From Saccharina japonica (lineage: Eukaryota > Sar > Phaeophyceae > Laminariales > Laminariaceae): 64,000 bases of DNA. Every line of letters starts with the position of its first letter. Positions within the stretch are counted from its first letter, which is position 1. The notes under the pieces are model-generated. The model saw only the letters and a program-made list of their open reading frames with translations. It was not told the origin of the DNA and searched no databases. Shown here piece after piece: positions 1 through 12,000 of the stretch. Made by a program: the position numbers and the translations under genes. The DNA lies in assembly GCA_008828725.1 (NCBI GenBank), contig MEHQ01000282.1, forward strand, positions 114,713 through 178,712, read 5' to 3'.

Positions 1-574
1 TATCACCCAGGCACGGTGTTACCTGCTGCTGGTGCTTATGCAGAGTAGTAACGTTGTGCTCTCTGCATGTTCTGTTTCTACCTGTCTGTGGTATACCGAT
101 ATGTCTGCGCTCTCCTGTGTGTGCGCATGACCAGCTCGTGAAATCAGGGCAAACAACAGGACATCACGTATTATTTACTGGCACTTACGTACAAAAAAAA
201 GCCTCACGCAGAGAAACCAGGGAAATTGGCTTATCCACTCCCGTGGGAAAAAAAAACTTCGAGCGCCCGCCACGCGAGCCACAGAGCTCGGATCGAGCCC
301 AAACCTCGACCAATGTGTCCGGCCGGGCCTCCCGTGTCGGGGTACTTAGCGTTTTGCCGGAAAGCGCTCGCGCGGAGAGAAAAGTTGCGAAAAGTGCGAA
401 AATTTCACAAACATAACTATACATATAGTACGCGCAGCTTCGTTCGTTCATAGCAAAAGTTTGGAAAATTATGGTTCATTTGTTATAGGAACATAATATA
501 TACACGAACAAAAAACAGACGTTCCATTGACCCCTGACCACATGAGTGTGAGTGCGTACGCACGGCACACGGCA
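1..574. other. Gene-less left flank
   Basis: No coding segment with family resemblance is visible. Short open frames on both strands are compositional. The last eight bases (567-574) form one copy of the target-site duplication of the adjacent hAT element. Confidence 0.5.
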
Positions 575-781
575 TAGGCCCAGGCCGTTAAGGCGCCTCG
601 CACGCGCAAATAGGCACATTGAGATAGGCCCGCCGCAGGCTAAACAAACTGAGGTAGGCACGATGATAGGCAAATGCCTGAAAAGGGCCAAAACGTGCCC
701 ATCTATGCCTTAAATAATGCCTTCGACGTGCCTGAAACCTGATGAGCCCTCCAAGGCACATCCGACACTAATTTCAAGTAC

Positions 782-930
782 TTTAGGGTTTCAGGCATAA
801 ATGCCTATCTTGCTCAACCCCACACTAACTTTAGGTAATTTAGGGTTTCAGGCATGAATGCCTATCTTGGTCAATCTTACACTAATTTCAAATAGTTTAG
901 GGTATCAGGCATAAATGCCCATCTTCTCAA
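782..930. repeat. Tandem repeat, about 57 bp, near 3 copies
   Basis: Three copies begin near 782, 839 and 897 with TTTAGGGTTTCAGGCATAAA-like sequence, followed by TGCCTATCTTG. The spacing is 57-58 bp. They lie in the left subterminal part of the hAT element, where repeated AGGC-rich motifs could serve as transposase-binding sites (inference). Confidence 0.75.
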
Positions 931-2094
931 CACTTGACTGTAATTTATTTTAAACTGGACCTTCGTTTTCATAGATGAACCACTAGGCGAACTACTTGGA
1001 ATTAGTGCGCATTTGTCCTTCGGAACTGCACACCTGCGTTTATTAAGCTTTATTTTACAGTAGTTTGGGAGCAACAAAATGACTGAAAAAATTCGCTACT
1101 AATACGATATTCTTCTCCCTCATTCGCTAAATTAATTAATTATTCACTATTCCTCATTCGCTAAATCAAATATAGGTTAAAGACATACCACAGCAAACTT
1201 TATGTTTTTCTTTTCGACTTTTCTCTTCGTTTTACTCTTTTTCTCTTTGGTACACCTGGATTGCTACCAGAGTAGGTATTGCCTGTCGTATATGGCATTG
1301 CATTGTCTGCACTGCTTACTGCATGCACTGCAGCGTAGTATCTCTGTGTCGTCGTTTTATGACCACTTAACTGGTACCTCTCTAGGATGAAGAATCGGCA
1401 CGGACACTGGGTGTGCTGGATGTCGACGGGTAGAAAGGAAGGTTTAATGTGAAAAACACACACACAAACGAAGATGGAGGTGTGCGCGTTATACCTACTG
1501 TAGCAATATAATTACCAGAATAATGGTGTCTGGCGCTGCCTACGCAAAAATCCTAGAGACTCGACTATTAATAGGTATTTTGTACTGGCTCAACGAGAAC
1601 CACCTTACGGTTATGCCATCATTAATCACGGTGTACCATATGATAAAGGTACGAGCTGGTTCCACGAAAAGGCGTAAAATTTCACCTTCGGGAAATAACA
1701 AACGGAATACACTGTTTTTTTCAACACTAAAGATATCTACACGACCGCATGCACAAGGGGAATACATCGGTGAAGCGATTCTTGTCGTGCGAGTTGTAGT
1801 TCGCGAAATATGGACATTGCCGTACTACTTGGGGAGGCGCTATTCCACGTAGGGACGACATTCCTATAGTTAAATCAAGACAATTTGAAATCAGGACCTA
1901 TATCGGTCAGTCCGTCGACATATTCGACACTAGATCTGTTGACATGATCGCATCAACAAGAGGAAGACGTTCGTGACACTTGTTTATATTTGCAAGCCGT
2001 GAGGGGCTGTTATAGGAACCGCCTGCCAAAACATTAGAACAATGTATGGAGACATTTTGGCACCTTAGGGGAATATGTACTCCTCACGGGAATC

Positions 2095-2375
2095 GCTTTT
2101 GCGCTTTGGTTTTTGAGAGTAGAAACACGAAAATTTGACACGGTTGTACGCAACAAATTTTCGAAACAACTGACGGCTGGCCTTTTTTGAAATAAAAACA
2201 GACATGTGCATGAGAAACGGTCAAACTTGCCAAACAAAAATCAGAAAATATGGAAAAGTGTACCTAAATGACTGAAAAAAACAGAAAATCAAACAAGGCC
2301 AGGCGTGAGTTTTATCTTCGTGTTGTGACGCACTTCCCTGCTAAGGTTTGTTTTCCAACTCTCAAAAACCAAAGC
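2095..2375. repeat. Internal inverted repeat of the hAT element
   Basis: GCGCTTTGGTTTTTGAGAGT near 2101 recurs as its complement, ACTCTCAAAAACCAAAGCGC, near 2358. The arms are over 20 bp and separated by about 235 bp, giving a potential stem-loop or an inverted internal duplication. Confidence 0.7.
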
Positions 2376-3847
2376 GCAAATTTGCGAAGGCGTAAAGCTC
2401 TGGCGGTCTCTGGAACCAGCTTGTACACTCCCGCGTATGTTTCGTGGTTTTCGCAATGTGCAGAGTACCGTACATTCATAATGGAACACGGGGACGCTCT
2501 CTCCAAAGCCATAACTAAAAAAAAATAGTTTCGTGTATGAAACAAAACGAGCTTTGATTCGCACTGTTCATGAAACAAAGCATCAATTTCAAATCCAAAA
2601 TTTGTGGATGCGCGGGCGAGAAAAATATCAAAAGCCCCAGCGTTGGTTTTGTCCTGCCCCAAAACCCTTCAACGCTATGATCCACTCTATGATCGGTCCA
2701 TTCATCGGACACAAAAACCACAAAAGGCACCATACAAACCATTGGAAGCCCGTTGCCCAGTCTACATCGTGCCGTGAAGAGTAAGCGTATCACAAGACGC
2801 CAAGCAAGAGTGTTGTGGTCCAACGTCACCCAAATGACCCTTCACATGATCGGGAATGTTGCCAACCAGAAGGTGGTATCGTGATACATTCCAACGACAA
2901 CCGTCCCTGGCTGTTAGCAGAGCCGTGACGGTGCGGGGTGCATTGGCTATGCGTGCACTGCTGTGTCCGCAAACAAAGAGCACAATACATAATCCCATTT
3001 CCCCCATCTTTGGGAGGTCCAATCTAACGGCGTTATTTTTGAATGCCTTCTTTGTCGTTTCGACATGCCTGGCCGTGCCTGAGAAAAGATAGGCAATGTA
3101 GGCACGAAAATCGCGTTCAGGCACTTTGTTTCCTTAAAGGTCATTCAGGCATTATTTCAGGCATGCCTTAAAGGCCTGGGCCTAGCACGGCATATAAAAA
3201 ACACGGCAGGATGACTGACCGCTGATATATCAAGTTCGGCTACATTGCCGAGTTTGATCCTACCAGGAAGTGCTGCCCACAGTGCCTCCCAAAGCAATGG
3301 AACAAGTGAACAGCCCCGGCCCCTGTGAAGATCCTTGCTAACGGGTTGTAAACGGGTTGTAAAAGGAGCACCCATTTCGTGCATCAGAGGCGCCGGGTAT
3401 AAAACCGACATGACGAATGAATACCGATTACTGCGGCCAATGCGTGGCTAGCTCATGTTAAATCGTTAACAGCACTGTTATCGATCCATCAACATTCACA
3501 ACCTAGCACCGTGAGGTCTCGTAATATGTTCTAATACGAGTTCGATGCAGAAGTAACACGCGCACAGGATTTTACAGGTTCCTGCTGCGGGCTCGCAAAA
3601 ATAATTATACCAAGAAGTCGTTTTCCGGTCGCTCTACATTTGAGCCTCGAACGGACTGAACGTGTTCCCGTGCCTTGCCTTTTTTGACCCGAGAACATTT
3701 CAGCACTTTCTTCCCTCGTCAACTCCATTCGAATTGGGCGCGTCTTATGTGCAGGAGCACCCTGCAAAAAGTTTTGTGCAGGCTGTGTGTGTTCAACTTC
3801 ATCTATGCCCGTCGACCCAGACCAAGCCAAACCCAAACCCATCTCTA

Positions 3848-3872
3848 CCCTAACCCTAACACTAACTCTAAC
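3848..3872 (+). repeat. Short interstitial telomere-like repeat
   Basis: About four hexamers of the form CCCTAA, CCCTAA, CACTAA, CTCTAA. The array is short and degenerate, so it is a chance or relic patch, not a chromosome end. Confidence 0.5.
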
Positions 3873-4029
3873 CCCTGGGGGGGCACGAGGTCGACACGAT
3901 CAGCCACGCGGCTCCACCGGGTGTTTTGATGGCGTTTAAAAAAAGCCTGCTGCCCCAAACGCCAGCTTAACCCATTAAAATCGGCACCCTGCACCAAACG
4001 GTATGCAAAATGCTCCTGCACGTAGGACG

Positions 4030-4270
4030 CGTCTTCGAATCGTGTGTGCCCACGCTACCCAGTACGCATTGTCGTTCTCACGTCGACTCTTGCTGCAAAA
4101 GTTGAGAAACAGAGTTCGTCGTCACACAACGAAAAGGTGTACAGCCCTAGAGGAAGATCCGAAGTAGCATCCCAAACGAATCCGCCGGGAGGCATATGAT
4201 GCTTGCCCACATGAAACAGATCAAGCGAAGAAGGCGCACAGATGAAATGAGCGCAATGCGCAAACCGAAC
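4030..4270 (+). repeat. Diverged direct repeat, copy 1
   Basis: Shares ordered blocks with 4655-4890: CCCACGCTACCCA, TGCAAAAGTTGAGAAACAGAGT, CGGGAGGCATA, GCTTGCCCACATGAAAC, and ATGCGCAAACC. Roughly three quarters of positions agree by eye. No coding content is seen. Confidence 0.7.
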
Positions 4271-4654
4271 AATTAATGACTTGGCCGTGGGTACCCACTC
4301 AACTAACACATGAGAATCACCTCAGTTCCCACAACTAACCAACGCGTGGCTACTATCTACAAATATGCTATACCCTGCAACCGCTCGACTTACTACTGTA
4401 ATACATTTCATTATGATAATACGGTACGTGCCTTGCTATTTTATCGCGAGAATTTTTCAGCACTTGCGTTTTATTTTGTTTTGTTTGTTTTATCCTCCGG
4501 CGGATGGGTGGAAATAAATCTTACGCCGTCCACACTTCCACGTCTCACTGCGTGTCGTGTGTCAATTCACTTAATGCCCCCTCGGAAGTATCAGCCCTTG
4601 CTGCCTACTACTCCGGAGACTTGAGCACACTTACTTTCTTCCGTCAACTCTTAT

Positions 4655-4890
4655 CGAATTGTTCTCACCCACGCTACCCACCACGTATTGTTGTTATCAC
4701 GTTCATTCTTGCCGCAAAAGTAAAAAAAACAGAGTCCGCCGTCACGAAAAGGTTCTGGGTCCCTACGAATATCCGAAATCCCATACCAAACAAATCCGCA
4801 GGGAGGCATAATATAACGCTTGCCCACATGAAACATGAAACAGATTAAACGAAGAACGCGGACAGATTAAATTAAATCCATGCGCAAACC
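4655..4890 (+). repeat. Diverged direct repeat, copy 2
   Basis: The second copy of the block at 4030-4270, about 620 bp away in the same orientation. It contains CCGCAAAAGTAAAAAAAACA, AGGGAGGCATAATA and GCTTGCCCACATGAAACATG. It may be a small non-autonomous element or a local duplication. Confidence 0.7.
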
Positions 4891-5997
4891 TGCTCAGATT
4901 GGAACACGCGCGGAACAGAGAGCGCATGCGTGCGAGCTTGGTGGCATCGCGTATACCTGTGACCATTACACACTATCGCGTGCCTTTTTTCGTACGTGTT
5001 CAGTTTCTCCCACGGAGACGTGTGTTTTTGTTATGGGCCTGTTTTTTTTATCACAAGCGCAGGATTTCTGGGAAATGGGTTAAACTGTTAGAACATCACC
5101 ATGAAACATCACCCTGTAGACCAGTAGTCTCGCCGTTATTAGTTTGTAGGTCGCCGTACTGCGCGAGTCATGGAGACAGTAACGTGCAGCTTCCCTCCGC
5201 TAAAATTATATTTTATCGTGTCTGTAGTTTAATACTAATATCTGTTCACGGACAAAGGGGACGTACAAGTATGTAATTCAGACGTGCGTACTGAGTTTCG
5301 GTCCTTACAGAAGCGCCGCGTACCTTTAACGCTTTCCAATACCAGCCACGGGTAGTTGGATGCACAACCAGCACAGGCTTGCGCTAGAGCCTTCTAAGGT
5401 GTGTACGAACACGACAACCTAACGCCTTGTGGGGTATGATTGTGCAGGTCAACCAAGGCACGTGGCGGCTCCCATGTCTTCTTCGTTTGGCGTATCATGC
5501 GTTTAGAGGTGTGCAGGCGTGCTTGAGCTGTACCAGCACGTCTTATATGTTGACTGCGGTCGTGGCGATAGGTTATACCTAACGTTAGAAGATGTGGCGC
5601 AAACCGATACCGTCACGTTGACACGGAAACATCTCTTCGCTCCACTCAAAACTACATATTGCTTAACGTTTGTACATAGCGCCCCGTGTCTACGAGTACT
5701 TCTATTGGGTGTGCCCCGCGGAAGTGTGTGTGTGTCCGTTTGAGCTCTACCGGTAGGTAGGTACTGCAGCTGCCCCCTGTTGTTCGTTTATCGTAGCGAA
5801 CATCTACGCAATAACGCTGCCGCCAAAGACAGTCAATATATCCCTGCCCGTTCGTGACGTGAGCATAGCCAACAATATACCGTTTAAGTCACCACGGCAT
5901 GCAATATGTCTCTGTTTGTCTTCAACGTGATATGCTCGATCTGTCCATGTTATTCCCCTCATTACCACACGCATCAGCGCCCAAGGCCAGACACAAC

Positions 5998-6064
5998 ATG
6001 GTACGCTTCGCCAAGTCGCTTACAGCCATGCTGGCGATATCATTGAGCGCGATCACCGTCAACG
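5998..6064 (+). other. Exon 1 of the LRR gene: start codon and signal peptide
   Basis: The ATG at 5998 is followed by a short basic stretch (MVRFAK) and a hydrophobic core (LTAMLAISLSAITV), a typical secretory signal peptide. A at -3 and G at +4 give a favourable start context. The exon ends in phase 1 at a GTGAGC donor. An in-frame upstream ATG at 5899 would bury the signal peptide behind about 33 residues, so 5998 is preferred. Confidence 0.75.
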
Positions 6065-9000
6065 GTGAGCACAACACCTGCATGTGGTTGTCCTTTGTGC
6101 ACAACACCTGCTATAGATTTGTCAGATTTACAAGGAGGTTGGTACTCCCCCCCCATCGAGCTAGACGTTTGTTGGGGCGTCAACTTCAACAAACGAGCGC
6201 GTCAATCAACCGAAAGTCTGTTAGGCGAAGATCCGTTTGATTTTGGGATGTAAACCACAACATCGAAGCAGCACTGTTCAAAGAAACCGTTCGCCACGCG
6301 ATCTGATCAAACCATTCCTCAGACTATTGACACGACATGGAGCCTGCTAACGGGGTGATAACGGGGTACACCGACATTACTGAATCACCTTGCCCCACAC
6401 ATTGTCGTGGCCCCCGCCCTATTGTATCGTGATCCAGGTGAAAACGATTGCCTTACTGGTGATATCACGGCTTGCGTCGCAACCAATGGAGTCTTGTGAG
6501 TGAGAGACTTTCGTGTTTTAAAATGGGCCAACGTTCGTCGACGGACATTTTTGTTCAAGTTTGGGCCTAGTTATATCAAAGCCGTAAATAGGCTTATTGA
6601 CACAGGGATGGTTACTGCAATTTGTGCGCATGCATCAAAGTTAAATGTGCACTAGGTGTAGATGGTCCGCGTCAGGAGTTTAATGACGTATTTGTCTGGT
6701 CGGAAATTGGGCTGTAAGGGATATATGTATTACCGTTGAATTAATATACGCAGCAGTAGATAGACTAGTAAAGGCCTACTCAAACGACGCCTGCTAGTCG
6801 GCACCAGATCGCCGTGATCCGCCGTGGCTGGACGTCCTGCTGTACTAGATTTATTTACCCCAACTTTTATACTCGCTTCACTGATTACGCCACGCATCGC
6901 ATAATAAATGTTGCGCATTGTATATCTCTTCTCCGCTTGTGCTTCGGCTACAGGGTTTTGAATGGGTGCGGAATTAAGGACGAAGACATAGACGACCTCA
7001 AGGCTTGCCTCGACTCTGCTGGACGCAACAATATGATCGCGCTGTAAGTGTTTTATTTTATATTACGGCACTGGTTGTGATACACAGAAAGCCGACGGTC
7101 GGCATCAGCTGGCCGTCAAGGCATACGTTGTGGAGTGGCCCACGTATTGCCAGTAGACAGAAGAGTTTCGCCCTCGCCGCCTTCAATGTGTTTACCAAAG
7201 ACCCGTCACGTTCTGTCTACACGGCGGTCTCGCTACGGTTGCAGTCTAGGCACCTCTCATGTCACAGGCGCTGGTGTTTCAGCTCATCGTCTGTCCTGTT
7301 TACCCCTCGCTTTGTCGCCGCGATACTAGATCACAGTAGATTGAAGCCTGTCCTGACACGACGTCACTACGATATCACCGACTTGTTTGAGTATATAGTT
7401 GGTTTCACGTGTATGTAAATATTGTCTTCAGCCTCCTCGCCTTTCCCCCGTGACATTACGAGCTCGATCCACGGGGCCGTGATCAAGCAAACGGGTGAAA
7501 GTACACAATATGCAGCAGTTCAAAATGTTGACGATATCTATTATGTAAATAAAAGGGTTTGTTAGATCTTCTCCTGAACACTCATGCGGACTATCTCCAC
7601 ACACATTGTGCATCGAAAAGAAGTCGCTTCCTTGACAAACTCACGGCCGTTGAGGCAGAAGCCTTCGAGTTCTCGCGTACCTGAAGATACACATGAGATA
7701 CTAACCATAAAAGGATCGACACATGAGCACAGTCATCGGAGAAACCCCTTTCGCGAGCCTCCGAACCATTATACCAGTCGCCCGACAAAACATCGCAAAG
7801 CGTGTGTCACCATAGAATCACTCTCATAGGAAATATAACCAGGCCCATGCTGCTGAATGAGCACCCTCTACCGTAGCACGCGTCGACTTTAAACCCGGGT
7901 CGACATGTTTGTTTAGTATTGTATAAGCACACCATTTAGACCGGTACACCCGATAATTTTGTCAAATAGGTTATCCTCATACTCTCAGTTTTCACAATAT
8001 TTCGGTGGTTTTTTTACTTCGATGCATGCATGTGACTGCTCAGGTTTATGGTCAACAACGAGCTCACGTCGGTACCAGCCGGCCTCTTCGTCGGACTGCC
8101 ATCTCTTGAGGCAGTGTAAGAAGGGTCAACGTGTTTCGTCCTGAATACTTAGTACTTGCGACTCTTTGCACGCTCATGATGGTGATGTGTCTGTACCGTA
8201 CGGTACTGTAGGAACTGGTGGCACGTGATGATAAGATGGTTGTCAGCATATTCTGAAGTCAGCCCTTTCGGTTCGCGACCAGTTCACCTGTTGGACGCTG
8301 TCGTAGGGACATATCCCTAGGATTAAATAGCGTGATGTCCGCCGCTAGGGGCGAAATGTTCCGCCACATGAAAAACAAATACCATCTTGCACGTCGTTCC
8401 GTTGGCGCTGTTCCGTCATTGGGACAGGTTCCTGCCCTCCAACGACATCGCCACCATCGAAGCTGGGGCGTTCACGGATTTGGAGTCTCTTGTAGTATTG
8501 TGAGTGATACATCAAAGACGACACATGTCTATATCCAACGGCACGTACACTGAAACCACGGTGTGACACATTCCTGGTTCGGCCACACTCCCCTTACGAC
8601 CGACAACCGAATACTCATATTCATGGGAATAACAACCGCGTGTCCTCACACTCAACCGACAGGCAAGTATACTCTAGGTACGTAGATAGTGTCGAGCTGG
8701 TTTCGCAATAAACGCACCCCCACCGCATGCAAACATACTTTGGTGAATATGGCTGTCCAATCCATATCATTAAGGTTGCCGTTCACAGAGAATGGTCGCA
8801 GACGATGTATCACGGCGCCAAGGGAATTCCTCGAACATAAATCAGCATGTACTTCAGCATGTCCCACCACCATGCGAGAGCTTTTGTCATAGATGAAAAA
8901 ACACGTTTTCACCATGCCATTATAAGAGTCCTTACCACAAAACCGTCGAGACCACACCTTCACAACACACACTTGCAGACATGAAAATGCTTGAGACTAT

Positions 9001-12000
9001 CATATTACGCCTTGTTTCGGTACGTCGGTTAATCACCGCTACGATGCATGCACGGACTCGTTCAGGGTGCTTGATGACAACCTGCTCAGCGCTGTACCTA
9101 CCGGCCTCTTCGTCAACCTGCCAGTTCTGAATGAATTGTGAGTGGGGTCTGTTGTTGTTATTTAGTTTTAATCGATTGTAGCACGGTGCGAAGATACCAG
9201 TCGTACTTATGGACCCAAGTGTGTTTGTTCACTCGGTCGGCCCCAGTGCTTTATTGCAAAGAGGTCGTTCGTTTCCTGTAGGCAGAAAGGTCTCTTCACA
9301 CCGGGGTGCGTCAGGCTTTTCATTACCTAATCGGTTTGCACGAAGAATGCCGTCTGCTTGATATGGCATTTGGCACTGATTGCGAGAGCTGAATGAGACA
9401 GATTTGCGCACACCCAGGATACGTGGGAGGGAGTGGGGAAGGGCTAGTGTGTGTGACGGGTTTGGTCGAACGCCGTCTTGATCTGGTCGCGGCCATCGGG
9501 CTGCTGAGGATTGCGTTCTTTTTCTGGGTGCGGCGGGATTTCGCGTTTAGTTTTCGTTTGGTTTTCGCCGAACGCACCAGATCTGCTGCAAGTATCACGC
9601 CGCCCTTGCCTTATATATTGACTCCGGTGTTTGATATACAGGCAATACCGCTTCTTCATGCAGCGGTGGGTGTATGTTGCTAATATTAATAGGGCGTTTG
9701 TTTGTCTGTCGGTTGGCCTGTGTGCTGGCATTATTTATCTGTTTCGATATTGGTTTGCATCGTCACTGATCGCGAGAGATGTAAGTGGCCGATTCCCACG
9801 AACAACCCGGGATATATGGAATCGGGCGACCTTGGGTTAACGTACCGGGCACGTCTCGTAGCACCCTTTCTCGTCTTGGTCGTGTTCGCCTTTCAGCTGC
9901 GTCACTGATGACGATGCTCCCGCGTGTTGGGAAACGCGGTGGGAGCTTTGGTTTTTTGTTTTCTATGAACTCGAACTTCCAACGCACACGGCTTACACCA
10001 GCTGCGAGGCCGCCTTGCTTCACGTTCGGTTCAACGAGTATACCGAGCCCACGGAAGTGCATTTCAGTCTTCGAGTATGCCTGGTATCTCCTCCCGCCGG
10101 GTTGGCAGTTTGGTGCTTATACCTCGTGGGTTTTCCCGGATTCGCTGGTTGGATAATTTGTAGAGCTTCTCACGCGAAGAGCTTCATGGCACGTATCGCT
10201 ACCCCTGTCGAAGCAAAGCGTCGATACTTGTCGTTTCTTGTACGCATAGAATGGGGAGCGTTTAGCTTTGCGGTGTCGACGACTCTCGATGGCAGCATTG
10301 TAGTGGTGGCGTGAACAAGTGAGGCACTTCGGTCGACTGCCAGTTAGCCGCTTTGCCGCTACTTCGATTGTTGCTATTGATGCACTTTGCACGACATGGA
10401 TTAACCCCTTCCGCTTTCAGAGGCATGCTGTCCTCGTGTTCGTATTCCGATTAATGCCGCTATTTTGGGCTTGTTGTGGCCTTAAAACAGATCGTTGGAC
10501 GGCAACGTTATCGAGACCATCGCGGCTGGCGCTTTCACGGGTTTGGGGTCTCTGAATAATTTGTAAGTGAATGAGCGACACGGGCATGTCTATCGCACCC
10601 TTTGCGGGTGCTGCTACAATAAATTGGGCGCTGACGATGGATGCCTCCTCCTCAAGACGATAGCCGCAGCGTATCTGTATGTCACCGAAGTCCACGTTCT
10701 CTGTTATTACGTATCCCTCTTTAGATTTCATACACATATATATATATATTGCAGAATACCGGCATTGGTTGGCAATCACATCGTACAACACTCGAAATCA
10801 CTAGTTCAGATAGTCAACCAACGTACCGGTTATATATGTATATATGTACAAGGCTTTCCTACGGAGTGGTCTTAATATAGTAAAGGCGACGCAAGAAAAA
10901 CGGGTTACCTCGCCAGCAGCAGAGCGTCAACATAATGCACAGCAGCAGCTGCAGCAGCAAAAAAGACAGAAGCAACAAACTGCGTTGTTGCATCTTCACC
11001 TAAAGCCGAGGAGTGCGGACAAAGCGTTTATTGTGTAGACGAAGAAGGAAACTAATAACAATAAACATTGTGCACGTATATATATATAGATATATACGAA
11101 CTCTCGTTTTATGTTTTACCATGCTGCCACCTGCTGGACGAACATTTACGTACAGTACCTCCTTAAATTATAGTACGTACTTCTATGCCGGTGTCTTCCT
11201 CTCCTTCGTGTTGCTTCGCCCGTGCAGCAGTTATCTGTTCTCTTGGGCACGCATGCTTTTTCTCTAGGGGTGCTTCTGACTCCGTGCATTTCATAATTCG
11301 TTTTAATGTCTTTTCATCCTTACTCTTTGGTTTGGCTCGTGTCGACGTGTTCTCGTACCCTGTAAGTTGACATTTCACTTGATTTACTCATTCATTTACG
11401 TTTAATTTGTTTGGTTTTTCTCTGTCTCACAGTCTGTGACCACATAATAATTTGTATCGCTCTAAGATTAGGGATCAGGACAATGGGTGCATGTGATACG
11501 ACTGGCCATACCATTACATGCATGTACTGCTGCAGTTAGGTTGTAAAACGCAATACAGGGTACAGTAGAAAGAACGGGTTTCCTGTGAAGACAACACACA
11601 CTGACTGGTGTTTTATACATATACTAGTGGTACCCCGAACCACGCCAGGGCGGGGCCGGTATAAAGCGGACAGAAACAAAAGTACAAAATAAGAACTGGG
11701 TCACGATCCACACACACACGCAGTCAACCACGTATCAACCGACCCACCGACACCCACCCACCCACACCCACCCAATCTCACGTATACTTACCAACATCCA
11801 CTCACATCACTCACACCCACCCACCCAACAACCGACCCACCCACCCGACCACGTACGTACGTGCGCACCAACCGATCGACACACACACGCACCAACCGAT
11901 CCACCCATCCACAATCTACAACAACAACAGCAGAGTGAAATCAGTATACAGCAGCACCAGTACGTACAGCAATAATGATAGTAGTAGTCCTTATATAACC

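Larger units (their letters stand above)
575..3184 (-). mobile_element. hAT-type DNA transposon, decayed
   Basis: The ends are inverted repeats: TAGGCCCAGGCC, then G, TTAAGG at the left, and its complement with one change at the right (about 20 of 21 bases). They are flanked by ACACGGCA (567-574) and GCACGGCA (3185-3192), an 8-bp target duplication with one mismatch, the length expected of hAT elements. The minus strand holds transposase-like shreds in several frames: FVVFVSDEWTDHRV (2515-2829), like the D-x-W-T core of hAT/DUF659 proteins, and a possible BED-type finger GNIPDHVKGHL upstream (2762-3124). No intact transposase remains and the C-terminal dimerisation motif was not found, so it is probably non-autonomous now. 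Confidence 0.6.
3193..5997. other. Intergenic region upstream of the LRR gene
   Basis: No gene recognised. It holds a telomere-like patch and a diverged direct repeat, both listed separately. The region 5,200-5,990 precedes the LRR start codon and should contain the promoter and 5' UTR, but I see no convincing TATA box or initiator. Confidence 0.5.

Noticed and set aside
3848-3872. True telomere at the left of the window
   Set aside because: Only about four degenerate hexamers, with unique sequence on both sides.
5899-5997. Upstream in-frame ATG extending exon 1
   Set aside because: It would put about 33 non-hydrophobic residues before a good signal peptide; the ATG at 5998 has the better context.
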